Shown in pieces: positions 1 to 7,020 of a stretch of DNA of 64,000 nt. Below the pieces are notes generated by a model. The model did not search any database and had not been told where the DNA came from. It was given only the letters and a program-made list of their open reading frames with translations. The translations under genes and the position numbers were made by a program. Location: NCBI GenBank assembly GCA_932182025.1, contig CAKNXK010000027.1:186001-250000 (forward strand). Direction: 5' to 3'. Numbering within the stretch: position 1 is the stretch's first letter; each line of letters begins with the position of its first letter. Source of the DNA: an uncultured Candidatus Melainabacteria bacterium (GTDB taxonomy: Bacteria > Cyanobacteriota > Vampirovibrionia > Gastranaerophilales > Gastranaerophilaceae).

Positions 1-1
1 T

Positions 2-922
2 TTTAAATCTAAGGCTGTAAGTGAGTATAAATTCGAACTTGAACCGCTTGAACATGAAGAATTTATTAATGCAGTAGAAAAAGGGTATTTGAAATGTATA
101 GTTTTAAAGGAAAACCAAATTCCTACAGCATTTTTGGTTTATACAACATCTATTTCCGAATCAATTGAATTGAACTTAATTCATTGTTTAGGTGCAGAAA
201 ATGAAACTGCAAAACAAAAAGTACTTATTGAAAAATTTCTTGAATTAACAGAAACAGAACGCCAAAATAAAGTTGTTTCTTATCCTATGCTGGGACATCA
301 GTCTGTTTTCACTGCTGATATAGCAAAATACGGTTTTAAATTTGTAGGGCTTGCTGTTTTAAGATTTATTATGGGGAATGCGTCTTCTGAAAGAATTTTA
401 GAAAATATGAAGCTTGCTGAAAAACCTGAGGAATATAAAATTGTAAGTTACGATGACAATTATCGAAACGATGCAATTAAAGTTATTCACGAAGCTTTTA
501 AAGATACTCAGGATGCGATTTATGATACACGTTATAAATCAATAGAAGGTACAACTGATATTATTAATAAAGTTGTTGAAAATATTTATGGTGAATTTTT
601 GCCGGAAGCAACATCGGTATTGCTTTGTAATGATAAACCTTGCGGGTTTGCTTTTGCGAATATTACAGGTGGTAAAATTGCAAATATTCCTCTTGTCGCA
701 ATTGAGAAAAATCATAGAAGCAAAGGATTTTCAGAATTGCTTTTAAACCGTACAATAAAAACTATTGTTGATTGGACTAAACTTGGAAAAAGAAATTTTT
801 CAGAAGTGAATGTCACAACAGAAACTAATAATTATAAGGCATTAAAAATGTATAGAAAAATAGGTTTCAGGGAAGATTACTGTTACCCTCAAGCTTATTT
901 ACTTCAAAAACGTAAGAAATAA
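2..922 (+). CDS. GNAT-family N-acetyltransferase, 5' end outside window (partial)
   Basis: The reading frame is open from base 2 to the stop at 920-922. The first in-frame start-like codon (TTG at 89) has no ribosome-binding site and interrupts a continuous protein-like sequence, so the gene almost certainly begins upstream of the window. About 306 residues are visible. The C-terminal third has a GNAT acetyl-CoA signature: a beta-strand, then NHRSKGFSELLL (the R-x-x-G-x segment that binds pyrophosphate), then the NYKALKMYRKIGF helix-strand typical of the fold's end. The N-terminal part resembles a second degenerate GNAT-like half, as in the protein at 46650-47666. The family transfers acetyl groups from acetyl-CoA to amines; the substrate cannot be read here. 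The fold is fairly sure, the function is not. Confidence 0.7.
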   Translation, partial: FKSKAVSEYKFELEPLEHEEFINAVEKGYLKCIVLKENQIPTAFLVYTTSISESIELNLIHCLGAENETAKQKVLIEKFLELTETERQNKVVSYPMLGHQSVFTADIAKYGFKFVGLAVLRFIMGNASSERILENMKLAEKPEEYKIVSYDDNYRNDAIKVIHEAFKDTQDAIYDTRYKSIEGTTDIINKVVENIYGEFLPEATSVLLCNDKPCGFAFANITGGKIANIPLVAIEKNHRSKGFSELLLNRTIKTIVDWTKLGKRNFSEVNVTTETNNYKALKMYRKIGFREDYCYPQAYLLQKRKK

Positions 923-992
923 TTTATGGTATAGTAGAATAGAAAAAGAGAGTAAATCAAGTCTTTAATCGGACTTAATTGAAAGGAGAAGT

Positions 993-2405
993 ATGAAAAT
1001 TTCTAAAAAACTTTTACTCGCAGTAAGTGCAATGGCATTATCTACAGGCATTTCAATGGCTGATGATTCTGTTCAAGCTTATGCTCACCCAACTCTTTTT
1101 GGTTCACAAGCACAAAATCTTGTGACTACCGAAAGTGATGTAGTAGTTGGTGGTAAAATTTACAAACCATGCCAAGCGAAAACAATTGCAAAAAAACAAA
1201 ATGTTGTTGTTGGTCGTGGTGCAAAACAAACTCTTGATGATATGAAGGCTAAAATGGATGAAAGAAGAGGCGCTCTTCATGACCCTAAAATGCCTGTATT
1301 GCGTTCTGAATTAGCGTTCTTAATTTCAGAAGGTTTAGGTTTAACAAAGGGAGAAGCATCTAAATATACTGATTTAAATGATGGTTATTGGGCAAAAACA
1401 GAAATTGAAAGAGTTTTATCTTCAGATGTTATGATTGGTTATCCTGATTCAACATTCAAACCTGATAGAGCAATCACAAAAGCAGAAGTTTTCTGTACAT
1501 TTGCTAAGTTAATGAATATTGAAGCAAGCAAAACAGCAGCACCTACTCTTAACGGAAGAAAAATTAAGTATGTTCCTGAATGGGCATACGCTGCAACAAA
1601 TGAGGTAGTTGCTTCAGGTCTTTTGAATCTTGTTCCAAACACAGATAAAGTTATAAATGATGAGTATCTTTCAAAAGAACAAGTTGCATACTTTATTTCT
1701 GCAATGAAGAATAACTTCCAAATTGATTTAACAAATGGTGCTATCGGTTGTGCTACTAAGTATGAACCGGTTGCAGTAAAAATCAAATTATCAGAAAGAA
1801 TTAGCGCAAGAACATCTCAAGTAGGAGAAACTTTCTCTGCTAAGACAACTGCTGATGTAACTCTTAATGGAAAATCTTTCCCTGCAGGTTCAACAGTATA
1901 TGGTCATGTAATTTCTGTTGTAAGACCTGGGGTTAAAAATCCTGGTTATATCGAAGTTGCTTTTGATAAAATCAAAAACGGTGATTCTTGTGCAGAATTC
2001 CCTAAAAAGCTTTCAAGTGCACAAGTTGATGTAATGAAAAATCCTAATATTGCTTCAAGATTATTAGCATCTCCGGTTGCATTTGTTGGTAGAACAGCAG
2101 GTGTTGCAGGAAGAACAGTTTCTTCTGTAGCAGAAGTTATATCTAATACAGCAGAAGAATCTGTAAGCGATATTTCAGATGCTCTTTGCGATACATTCTC
2201 TTTACACCCTCTAAAAGGCGCTAAAAGTCTTGGCAGCAGCGTAGTTGCTATTGGTAAAGGTGTTTGGGATATTTCTAAATTAACAGTAAGCTGTCCATTC
2301 GGCTTGTTGTATGAATTTGTTGATGAATGCAAATACATTATCGTTCCTAATACAACAAACGACTCAAGCTTGAATCCGGATGAAGAACTTACAATAATTT
2401 TCTAA
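993..2405 (+). CDS. Secreted SLH-domain envelope protein
   Basis: The start is fixed by GAAAGGAG about 5 nt upstream. The 470-residue product has a signal peptide (MKISKKLL, hydrophobic core, SMADD cleavage region near residue 23). Residues about 100-175 carry a clear SLH repeat (SELAFLISEGLGL, YWAKTEIERV, MIGYPDSTFKPDRAITKAEV). A second, weaker one spans about 190-240 (EWAYAATNEVVASGLL). SLH repeats bind peptidoglycan-linked polymers and tether outer-membrane or surface proteins in cyanobacteria and Negativicutes. Residues 255-340 look like a beta-rich domain, followed by a Gly/Ala/Ser/Val-rich helical stretch. The gene is monocistronic and ends at a strong terminator. A paralogue lies at 58037-59173. 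Role as an envelope anchor is inferred; the C-terminal domain is unrecognised. Confidence 0.8.
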   Translation: MKISKKLLLAVSAMALSTGISMADDSVQAYAHPTLFGSQAQNLVTTESDVVVGGKIYKPCQAKTIAKKQNVVVGRGAKQTLDDMKAKMDERRGALHDPKMPVLRSELAFLISEGLGLTKGEASKYTDLNDGYWAKTEIERVLSSDVMIGYPDSTFKPDRAITKAEVFCTFAKLMNIEASKTAAPTLNGRKIKYVPEWAYAATNEVVASGLLNLVPNTDKVINDEYLSKEQVAYFISAMKNNFQIDLTNGAIGCATKYEPVAVKIKLSERISARTSQVGETFSAKTTADVTLNGKSFPAGSTVYGHVISVVRPGVKNPGYIEVAFDKIKNGDSCAEFPKKLSSAQVDVMKNPNIASRLLASPVAFVGRTAGVAGRTVSSVAEVISNTAEESVSDISDALCDTFSLHPLKGAKSLGSSVVAIGKGVWDISKLTVSCPFGLLYEFVDECKYIIVPNTTNDSSLNPDEELTIIF

Positions 2406-2420
2406 TATGTTCAAGTTATA

Positions 2421-2450
2421 AAAAGGGCGGACATTTTGTCCGCCCTTTTT
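2421..2450. terminator. Bidirectional rho-independent terminator
   Basis: A 13-bp perfect stem (AAAAGGGCGGACA / TGTCCGCCCTTTT) with a 3-nt loop, A-tract on one side and T-tract on the other. It lies between the convergent genes ending at 2405 and 2457 and can serve both. Confidence 0.92.
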
Positions 2451-2456
2451 GAATTC

Positions 2457-3002
2457 TTAAATACCTAATTGTGATTTGTAGAAGCTGCTGCTTGCGATTT
2501 TGTCTTGAATATAGTTGTTACCGTCTTGAGAAGCTAAGTATAGGTTTGAAATTTTATCCAATCTTTTTGTTAATTTTGTTTCAGGATAAGTTACAGAGTT
2601 ATTTTTTAATTTAGCCCAGCAAGCTGCTTCTTTTTGAGTTGCTGTAGTTTCTTCTTCAAGAGTTGCTTTTCTAAGAACGTGGCAGCTTTCGTGAGCGATT
2701 AAGCAAGCGATTTGTTCAATTGGAGCGTTTTTATAAGCTGAATTAATAAGGATAACTCTTCTTCCGTAGTTATCATAAGTATTAGCTGCATAAACTGTTC
2801 CGTATCCGCTTAAGTTGTAGAATTTGATTTTCACAGAATTCTTTTTAAGATTAGCGAAAACATCGTGTTCACCGCTTTGCTCCAATAGTTTCATAGCAGA
2901 AATAATTGTTGCATCGTTTGAGAAACTTTGTACATTGTATGCAAATGCTTGTGTGATTGTTAACGCAAAAAATGCGAATACTGCGATTAACGCTTTTTTC
3001 AT
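2457..3002 (-). CDS. Secreted HExxH putative metalloprotein
   Basis: The 181-residue product has a clear signal peptide (MKKALIAVFAFFALTITQAFA, about 21 residues). Residues 101-110 read LIAHESCHVL: His104-Glu105-x-x-His108 is a zinc-metallopeptidase HExxH motif, with candidate third ligands or partners in the following EEET (116-119) and at Glu125. The protein is small, like minimal gluzincin or M48/ImmA-type catalytic cores, but belongs to no family I can name. The promoter (3043-3069) matches the flagellar sigma-28 class, so the gene may be co-expressed with late flagellar genes. An exported peptidase acting in the periplasm, for example on the cell wall or on flagellar parts, is inference only. 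A structural zinc protein without peptidase activity is the alternative. Confidence 0.6.
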   Translation of the reverse strand: MKKALIAVFAFFALTITQAFAYNVQSFSNDATIISAMKLLEQSGEHDVFANLKKNSVKIKFYNLSGYGTVYAANTYDNYGRRVILINSAYKNAPIEQIACLIAHESCHVLRKATLEEETTATQKEAACWAKLKNNSVTYPETKLTKRLDKISNLYLASQDGNNYIQDKIASSSFYKSQLGI

Positions 3003-3042
3003 TATGCTTACTCCAATTAACTATATTCCCTTGATGTAAGTG

Positions 3043-3069
3043 TTATCGGCGTTTTTGGGTAAATCTTGA
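3043..3069 (-). promoter_or_regulatory. Sigma-28 (FliA)-type promoter for the HExxH gene
   Basis: On the minus strand TCAAGATT (3069-3062), 11-nt spacer, GCCGATAA (3050-3043). The -10 is identical to the enterobacterial FliA consensus, the -35 matches TAAAGTTT at 6 of 8 positions, and the spacing is exact. The ATG lies 40 nt downstream. Two better copies of the same promoter occur at 46605 and 53143. Confidence 0.65.
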
Positions 3070-3313
3070 GGGGAATTTAGTGCTTTGTTACAAAACGAAA
3101 CAAATGTTTACTTAGGGGTAAAAATATTTCGTGAAAACAGTTGAATTGTTAAGAAATGTGTTTACAATTTCTGCCTTCTTTACATTTCTTAATGTTCATT
3201 TTGTAAAAGTCAAACCTGTTGTAAACATTTGTAAAAAACAAAATTTCAGGTAGCAAAAAAAAATAATTACGCGTTTTAGTGTAAATGGATGGTTGAATAG
3301 GCGAGTGATATGA

Positions 3314-3372
3314 TATAATTAATAAGCAGGTAATATCAACTAGTAGTCTATGCAAACAACTAGTCCGCCTGA
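3314..3372 (+). promoter_or_regulatory. Extended -10 promoter and hairpin leader
   Basis: TGATATAAT (3311-3319) is an extended -10. The roughly 70-nt leader before the start at 3395 contains CAGG...CCTG closing arms and two copies of the palindromic ACTAGT about 20 nt apart, able to pair with each other. This gives a structured 5' leader. The remainder of 3003-3310 shows only the sigma-28 promoter and AT-rich sequence. Confidence 0.45.
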
Positions 3373-3394
3373 TGAAAAAAGCGAGGTATATAAT

Positions 3395-3718
3395 ATGAGT
3401 GAAATTAATGGTCCTAAGATTAGTGTTAGTCAGATGAATTTTAACAATGTACAAAAAAATTCTCCTGAACAACCAGAAGTTATTGATGTAAAACCGCAAT
3501 TAACAGATTTTTCTGATTCTAAAGCGGAAGCATTAGGACGTTCAATGTTATTCAAAGGTGCTGATGATGTTAATCATGATCTTAAGGCGCTTATAGAAAA
3601 TCCTCAGATTGCAGAAAATTCTGATGAAATTTTCGAATTAGCTTTTAAAGCAGCAGAAGCTGCAGGATTGGAAAATCCTTACGAAGAAGCTGCAACTGCT
3701 TCTACAACAGCAGTTTAG
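3395..3718 (+). CDS. Small acidic protein of unknown function
   Basis: The 107-residue product starts at ATG 3395, which has GCGAGG 8-9 nt upstream; an in-frame ATG at 3350 lacks a ribosome-binding site and lies inside the structured leader. The sequence begins with an N-terminal segment (GPKISVSQMNFNNVQKN), followed by an acidic middle with short amphipathic helices (ALGRSMLFKGADDV, IFELAFKAAEAAG) and an Ala/Thr-rich tail. There is no signal peptide, membrane segment or known domain. It sits 20 nt upstream of thyX on the same strand and may share its transcript. I do not recognise a family. Confidence 0.6.
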   Translation: MSEINGPKISVSQMNFNNVQKNSPEQPEVIDVKPQLTDFSDSKAEALGRSMLFKGADDVNHDLKALIENPQIAENSDEIFELAFKAAEAAGLENPYEEAATASTTAV

Positions 3719-3738
3719 TTAATATATATGGAGAGAGT

Positions 3739-4434
3739 ATGAACGAGAATAACAAACCGGTAGTGCATTTAATTTCTAAACCGGAAAATATGCTTAAGAC
3801 AATTTATACAGCGTGCAGAACGTGCTATAGCGCATTAGCGCCTTATGAAATCTATGAGAGCACTGATGATGAAGAAAAGATGTTAAATCTTATTGAACGT
3901 GTTGTTTCTTCGGGGCATTATTCGACAATTGAACATATTCAAGTAACTTTTGCTATCTCAAATGTTTCAAGAGCTTGCACTCACCAGCTTGTAAGACACA
4001 GACACATGTCTTTCTCCCAAAAATCACAGAGATATGTTAAAGAAAAAGGTCAGTTTGATTATCTAATTCCTCCTACAATTGAGAGAAATGAGGAATTGAA
4101 AACAAAATTTGAAAACTTTATGGGTGAGATTTCTAAATTATATTGTGAATTAACAGAGGCGGGAATTCCTGCAGAAGATGCAAGAGCAGTGCTTCCAAAT
4201 GCTGCTGCAACTTCTATAGTTGCAAGTTTGAATTTAAGAGAGCTTATTCATATTGCTAATTTGAGACTTTGTACTCGTGCGCAATATGAGATTAGAAATA
4301 TGGTTAAGGCTATGTGTGACGAGCTTGTAGCACAAGAGCCTTGGCTAAAATCTTATCTTGTTCCTAAATGTCAGCGTTTAGGTTTTTGTGATGAAGACAA
4401 ATCTTGCGGTAGAATGCCTGTAAGAGAGAAATAA
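3739..4434 (+). CDS. thyX: Flavin-dependent thymidylate synthase ThyX
   Basis: ThyX makes dTMP from dUMP using methylenetetrahydrofolate as carbon donor, with FAD and NADPH. The 231-residue protein has the usual family length and carries the ThyX signature RHRHMSFSQKSQRY (residues 86-99, pattern RHR-x7-S-x-R) that binds FAD and dUMP. LNLRELIHIANLRLC and AQYEIRNMVKAM are the conserved C-terminal helices of the fold. The start has GGAGAGAG upstream. ThyX instead of ThyA is common in cyanobacterial relatives and many gut anaerobes, and lets thymidylate be made without dihydrofolate reductase recycling. The next gene starts 2 nt after its stop, implying co-transcription. Confidence 0.97.
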   Translation: MNENNKPVVHLISKPENMLKTIYTACRTCYSALAPYEIYESTDDEEKMLNLIERVVSSGHYSTIEHIQVTFAISNVSRACTHQLVRHRHMSFSQKSQRYVKEKGQFDYLIPPTIERNEELKTKFENFMGEISKLYCELTEAGIPAEDARAVLPNAAATSIVASLNLRELIHIANLRLCTRAQYEIRNMVKAMCDELVAQEPWLKSYLVPKCQRLGFCDEDKSCGRMPVREK

Positions 4435-4436
4435 AA

Positions 4437-5234
4437 ATGAAAAAAGCTGCTATTCTTTTTCTTTTTATCTTGTTTGTACTTGCAGGGGTTTATATTATGC
4501 TTTTCCCTTCTACGGACGAATTCGCAGAAGGTGATTTGTATGACGAGATTATGCAGCGCGGTAAAATCAGAGTTGGGATAAGTAATGATTCAAAGCCTTT
4601 TGGTTTTTTAAACGAACGAGGTGAAATTGTCGGATATGATGCAGACCTTGCTAAATATATTGCGCAATATATTTTAAAAAGCAGAGGCAGGCTGGAATTT
4701 GTACCGGTTACTCCGTCAAATCGTTTGATAAAAGCTTCTACCGGCGAAGTTGATATTGTAATTTCTACTGTTACAATTACTCCTCAAAGACAGGAAGTTG
4801 TAAGTTTTTCCATACCTTATGATGTTGCAGGGCAGGCTGTACTTGTTAACTCCAGTAGTTCGATTAAATCTTTAACAGATTTGGCAGGTCAGAATGTCGG
4901 AGTTATTTTTGGCACTACTGCCGAAAAGAATATGAAAAATCTTGTTCCTACGGCTAATTTGTTAGGGTTTAGAAGTTATCCTGATGCTTATAAGGCGCTT
5001 AAGGCAGGAAAGATTAATGCAATAACTTCAGATGATACGATTTTGAGCAGATTTGTGATGGATGATAAGTCTGTAAAATTATTGCCTAAGCGTTATTCAA
5101 GAGAACCTTACGGTATTGCTTTTAAGAAAGGTAATTCAACAGTTAAGCTTAAAGAAAATATTGATTTTGCAATAAAAGATATGCAGCAAAAAAATGTTAT
5201 CCCGCGTTTGCGTAAGCAGTGGATAATTCAGTAA
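4437..5234 (+). CDS. Amino-acid ABC transporter substrate-binding protein (family 3)
   Basis: The 265-residue protein starts 2 nt after thyX. An N-terminal hydrophobic segment (about residues 4-23) is a signal peptide or membrane anchor; no lipobox cysteine is present, so it may stay anchored by an uncleaved segment. The family-3 periplasmic binding fold is evident: GKIRVGISNDSKPFGFLNE, GEIVGYDADLAKYIAQYI, DIVISTVTITPQRQEVV, LAGQNVGVIFGTTAE, and the closing AIKDMQQKNVIPRLRKQW. These proteins capture polar amino acids, typically Glu, Gln, Arg or His. No permease or ATPase gene is adjacent, so its membrane partners lie elsewhere or it acts as a sensor. The ligand cannot be read from sequence. 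Confidence 0.88.
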   Translation: MKKAAILFLFILFVLAGVYIMLFPSTDEFAEGDLYDEIMQRGKIRVGISNDSKPFGFLNERGEIVGYDADLAKYIAQYILKSRGRLEFVPVTPSNRLIKASTGEVDIVISTVTITPQRQEVVSFSIPYDVAGQAVLVNSSSSIKSLTDLAGQNVGVIFGTTAEKNMKNLVPTANLLGFRSYPDAYKALKAGKINAITSDDTILSRFVMDDKSVKLLPKRYSREPYGIAFKKGNSTVKLKENIDFAIKDMQQKNVIPRLRKQWIIQ

Positions 5235-5260
5235 ATTTAAAATAAAGAGAGGGTGTTATT

Positions 5261-6949
5261 GTGCAGGTTTCAAGACGACTTGTTGTAAAAAAAGAAATTC
5301 CAATAGATACAGCAAAAGATTTGTTATATTCAATGGATACTGCTATGGCAGAATATTATTGCAATAACAAAGATTATGAAAAAGGTTTGAAGCTTTACCG
5401 TGAGATACTTGCTCAGGTTGATGGTGTTGAGTTTGAGAATATTACTCAGAAATATATTACTTATTCTTTAGAATATGCAAAATCTAAAACACTTGAAAAA
5501 AATTATATTGAAGCGATTGAGATATATCGTGATTTGATGAAGTATTCGGGATTTCCTATTACTATTTATAAACAAATCGGGCTTTGTATGAAAGCTATTG
5601 GTAATGCGGATTTAGCTATTAAATTCCTTAGACGTTTTGAGGAAATTTCACCGGATAAAGAAGATGTTTATATTTATCTTGCTGATATTACCTATACTGA
5701 TATTAAGGATAATGTTAAAGCAATTGAATACTACGAAAAAGCACTTGTTAAAAATCCAAATAACTATTTACTTTACAATATGCTTGGACACTTGTATTCA
5801 ACTTGTTATCAAGATAAATTCAAAGAAAAACAAATTGAATATCTTGAAAAAGCGTTTGAACTTTCACCAAATGACAGAATTGTTGTTAAGAACCTTGCTT
5901 ATGTTTACGGTAAATTTGATGAGGTTCAAAAGGCAGATGAATACTATTCAAAATTGTTATATTTAAGTCCTACTCATTCGGATTTGCATGCTTATGGAGC
6001 TTACTTGGTTAAGCATCAGAGATTTTCGGAAGGGTTCAAATTCTTGCAGCATAGATTTCAAAAAGAGGATTTGGGAAGTGCTTCTTTCCCTCAAATCTTT
6101 AATAATAAGAAAAAACGCTGGAGCATGAAGGTTGATATTAGCGAAAAACATGTTCTTGTACATTTTGAACAAGGTTTTGGTGATTCAATCATGTTTGTGA
6201 GATTTGTTAAGCAGCTTCAAGCTAAGTGTGCTAAGGTTTCGCTTGTGGTTCAAAACGCTTTAGTAGACTTGTTTAAGGGTTCAAATCTTGGTGTAGATAT
6301 TTATAAAGAGGATGAGTTATCAAAAATCAATTATGACTATTATATACCAATGATGGATTTGCCTATTGTTTGCGAAACAAAACCAGACACAATTCCTTGC
6401 AGCGGAGGGTATTTGAAGGTTTCTCGTGCAAAAGTAAATGCGTACAGAAAAGAACATATTAATGATAACAATAAACTCAAAATTGGTATAGCGTATGAAG
6501 GTACTCTTGCTTCAAAAGAAACAGACCGTGATATTCCATTAGAATTTTTACATCCGTTAATGATGATGCCGGGTGTTGAAGTTTATAGCTTCCAAGTTGA
6601 TGATTTGACTAACCAGATGGATAAAGTGCCTGAAGATGCTAATCTTATCAGGCTCGGTAAGACTTTCAAAAACTGGGAAGATACAGCTGCGGCTATGAAA
6701 TCTATGGATTTGATGGTTACAACTGATAATGGTGTTATGAACCTTGCTGGAGCTCTTGGTGTTAAAACATTTGCCCTGTTTAATAAGATAACTGAATGGA
6801 GATGGTTCCAGACAGAAGGCAAAGATATTGCGTGGTATAAAAGCATAAGACCATTCCAGGCGCCAACTTCAAAAGCATGGGAAGTTCCTGTGTTCCAGAT
6901 TATTGAAGAAGTAAGGAAATTACAGGCTGAGAAGAGTATTGGATATTAA
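5261..6949 (+). CDS. TPR-repeat protein with C-terminal glycosyltransferase-9-like domain
   Basis: Start is GTG at 5261 with AGAGAGGG upstream. Residues about 30-260 hold tandem tetratricopeptide repeats (for example DNVKAIEYYEKALVKNPNN, KQIEYLEKAFELSPNDR, VQKADEYYSKLLYLSPTH). Residues about 290-555 resemble the heptosyltransferase/GT9 or GT41-like fold: HVLVHFEQGFGDSIMFVRF as the first nucleotide-fold segment, KIGIAYEGTLASKETDRD, then MDLMVTTDNGVMNLAGALG, the donor-binding segment with the conserved D-N/S-G-x-x-H-like motif (here N-G-V-M-N-L, His replaced by Asn). TPR-glycosyltransferase fusions of this size are common in bacteria and probably act on cytoplasmic or envelope acceptors. Donor and acceptor are unknown. 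Confidence 0.75.
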   Translation: MQVSRRLVVKKEIPIDTAKDLLYSMDTAMAEYYCNNKDYEKGLKLYREILAQVDGVEFENITQKYITYSLEYAKSKTLEKNYIEAIEIYRDLMKYSGFPITIYKQIGLCMKAIGNADLAIKFLRRFEEISPDKEDVYIYLADITYTDIKDNVKAIEYYEKALVKNPNNYLLYNMLGHLYSTCYQDKFKEKQIEYLEKAFELSPNDRIVVKNLAYVYGKFDEVQKADEYYSKLLYLSPTHSDLHAYGAYLVKHQRFSEGFKFLQHRFQKEDLGSASFPQIFNNKKKRWSMKVDISEKHVLVHFEQGFGDSIMFVRFVKQLQAKCAKVSLVVQNALVDLFKGSNLGVDIYKEDELSKINYDYYIPMMDLPIVCETKPDTIPCSGGYLKVSRAKVNAYRKEHINDNNKLKIGIAYEGTLASKETDRDIPLEFLHPLMMMPGVEVYSFQVDDLTNQMDKVPEDANLIRLGKTFKNWEDTAAAMKSMDLMVTTDNGVMNLAGALGVKTFALFNKITEWRWFQTEGKDIAWYKSIRPFQAPTSKAWEVPVFQIIEEVRKLQAEKSIGY

Positions 6950-7020
6950 CATCTAAATTTCACCAATCGGCTAAATACAAAATTTTACACTCTGTTGAAT
7001 AATATTCAAGAGAGGGTATT

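Noticed and set aside
1439..1786. Reverse-strand reading frames inside the SLH gene (and similar frames opposite lepA, aspS, AsmA, ftsZ-region genes)
   Set aside because: They overlap well-supported genes, lack ribosome-binding sites and have no recognisable sequence; treated as shadows.
3350..3394. ATG 3350 as start of the small gene before thyX
   Set aside because: It lies in the hairpin leader, has no ribosome-binding site, and ATG 3395 has GCGAGG upstream.
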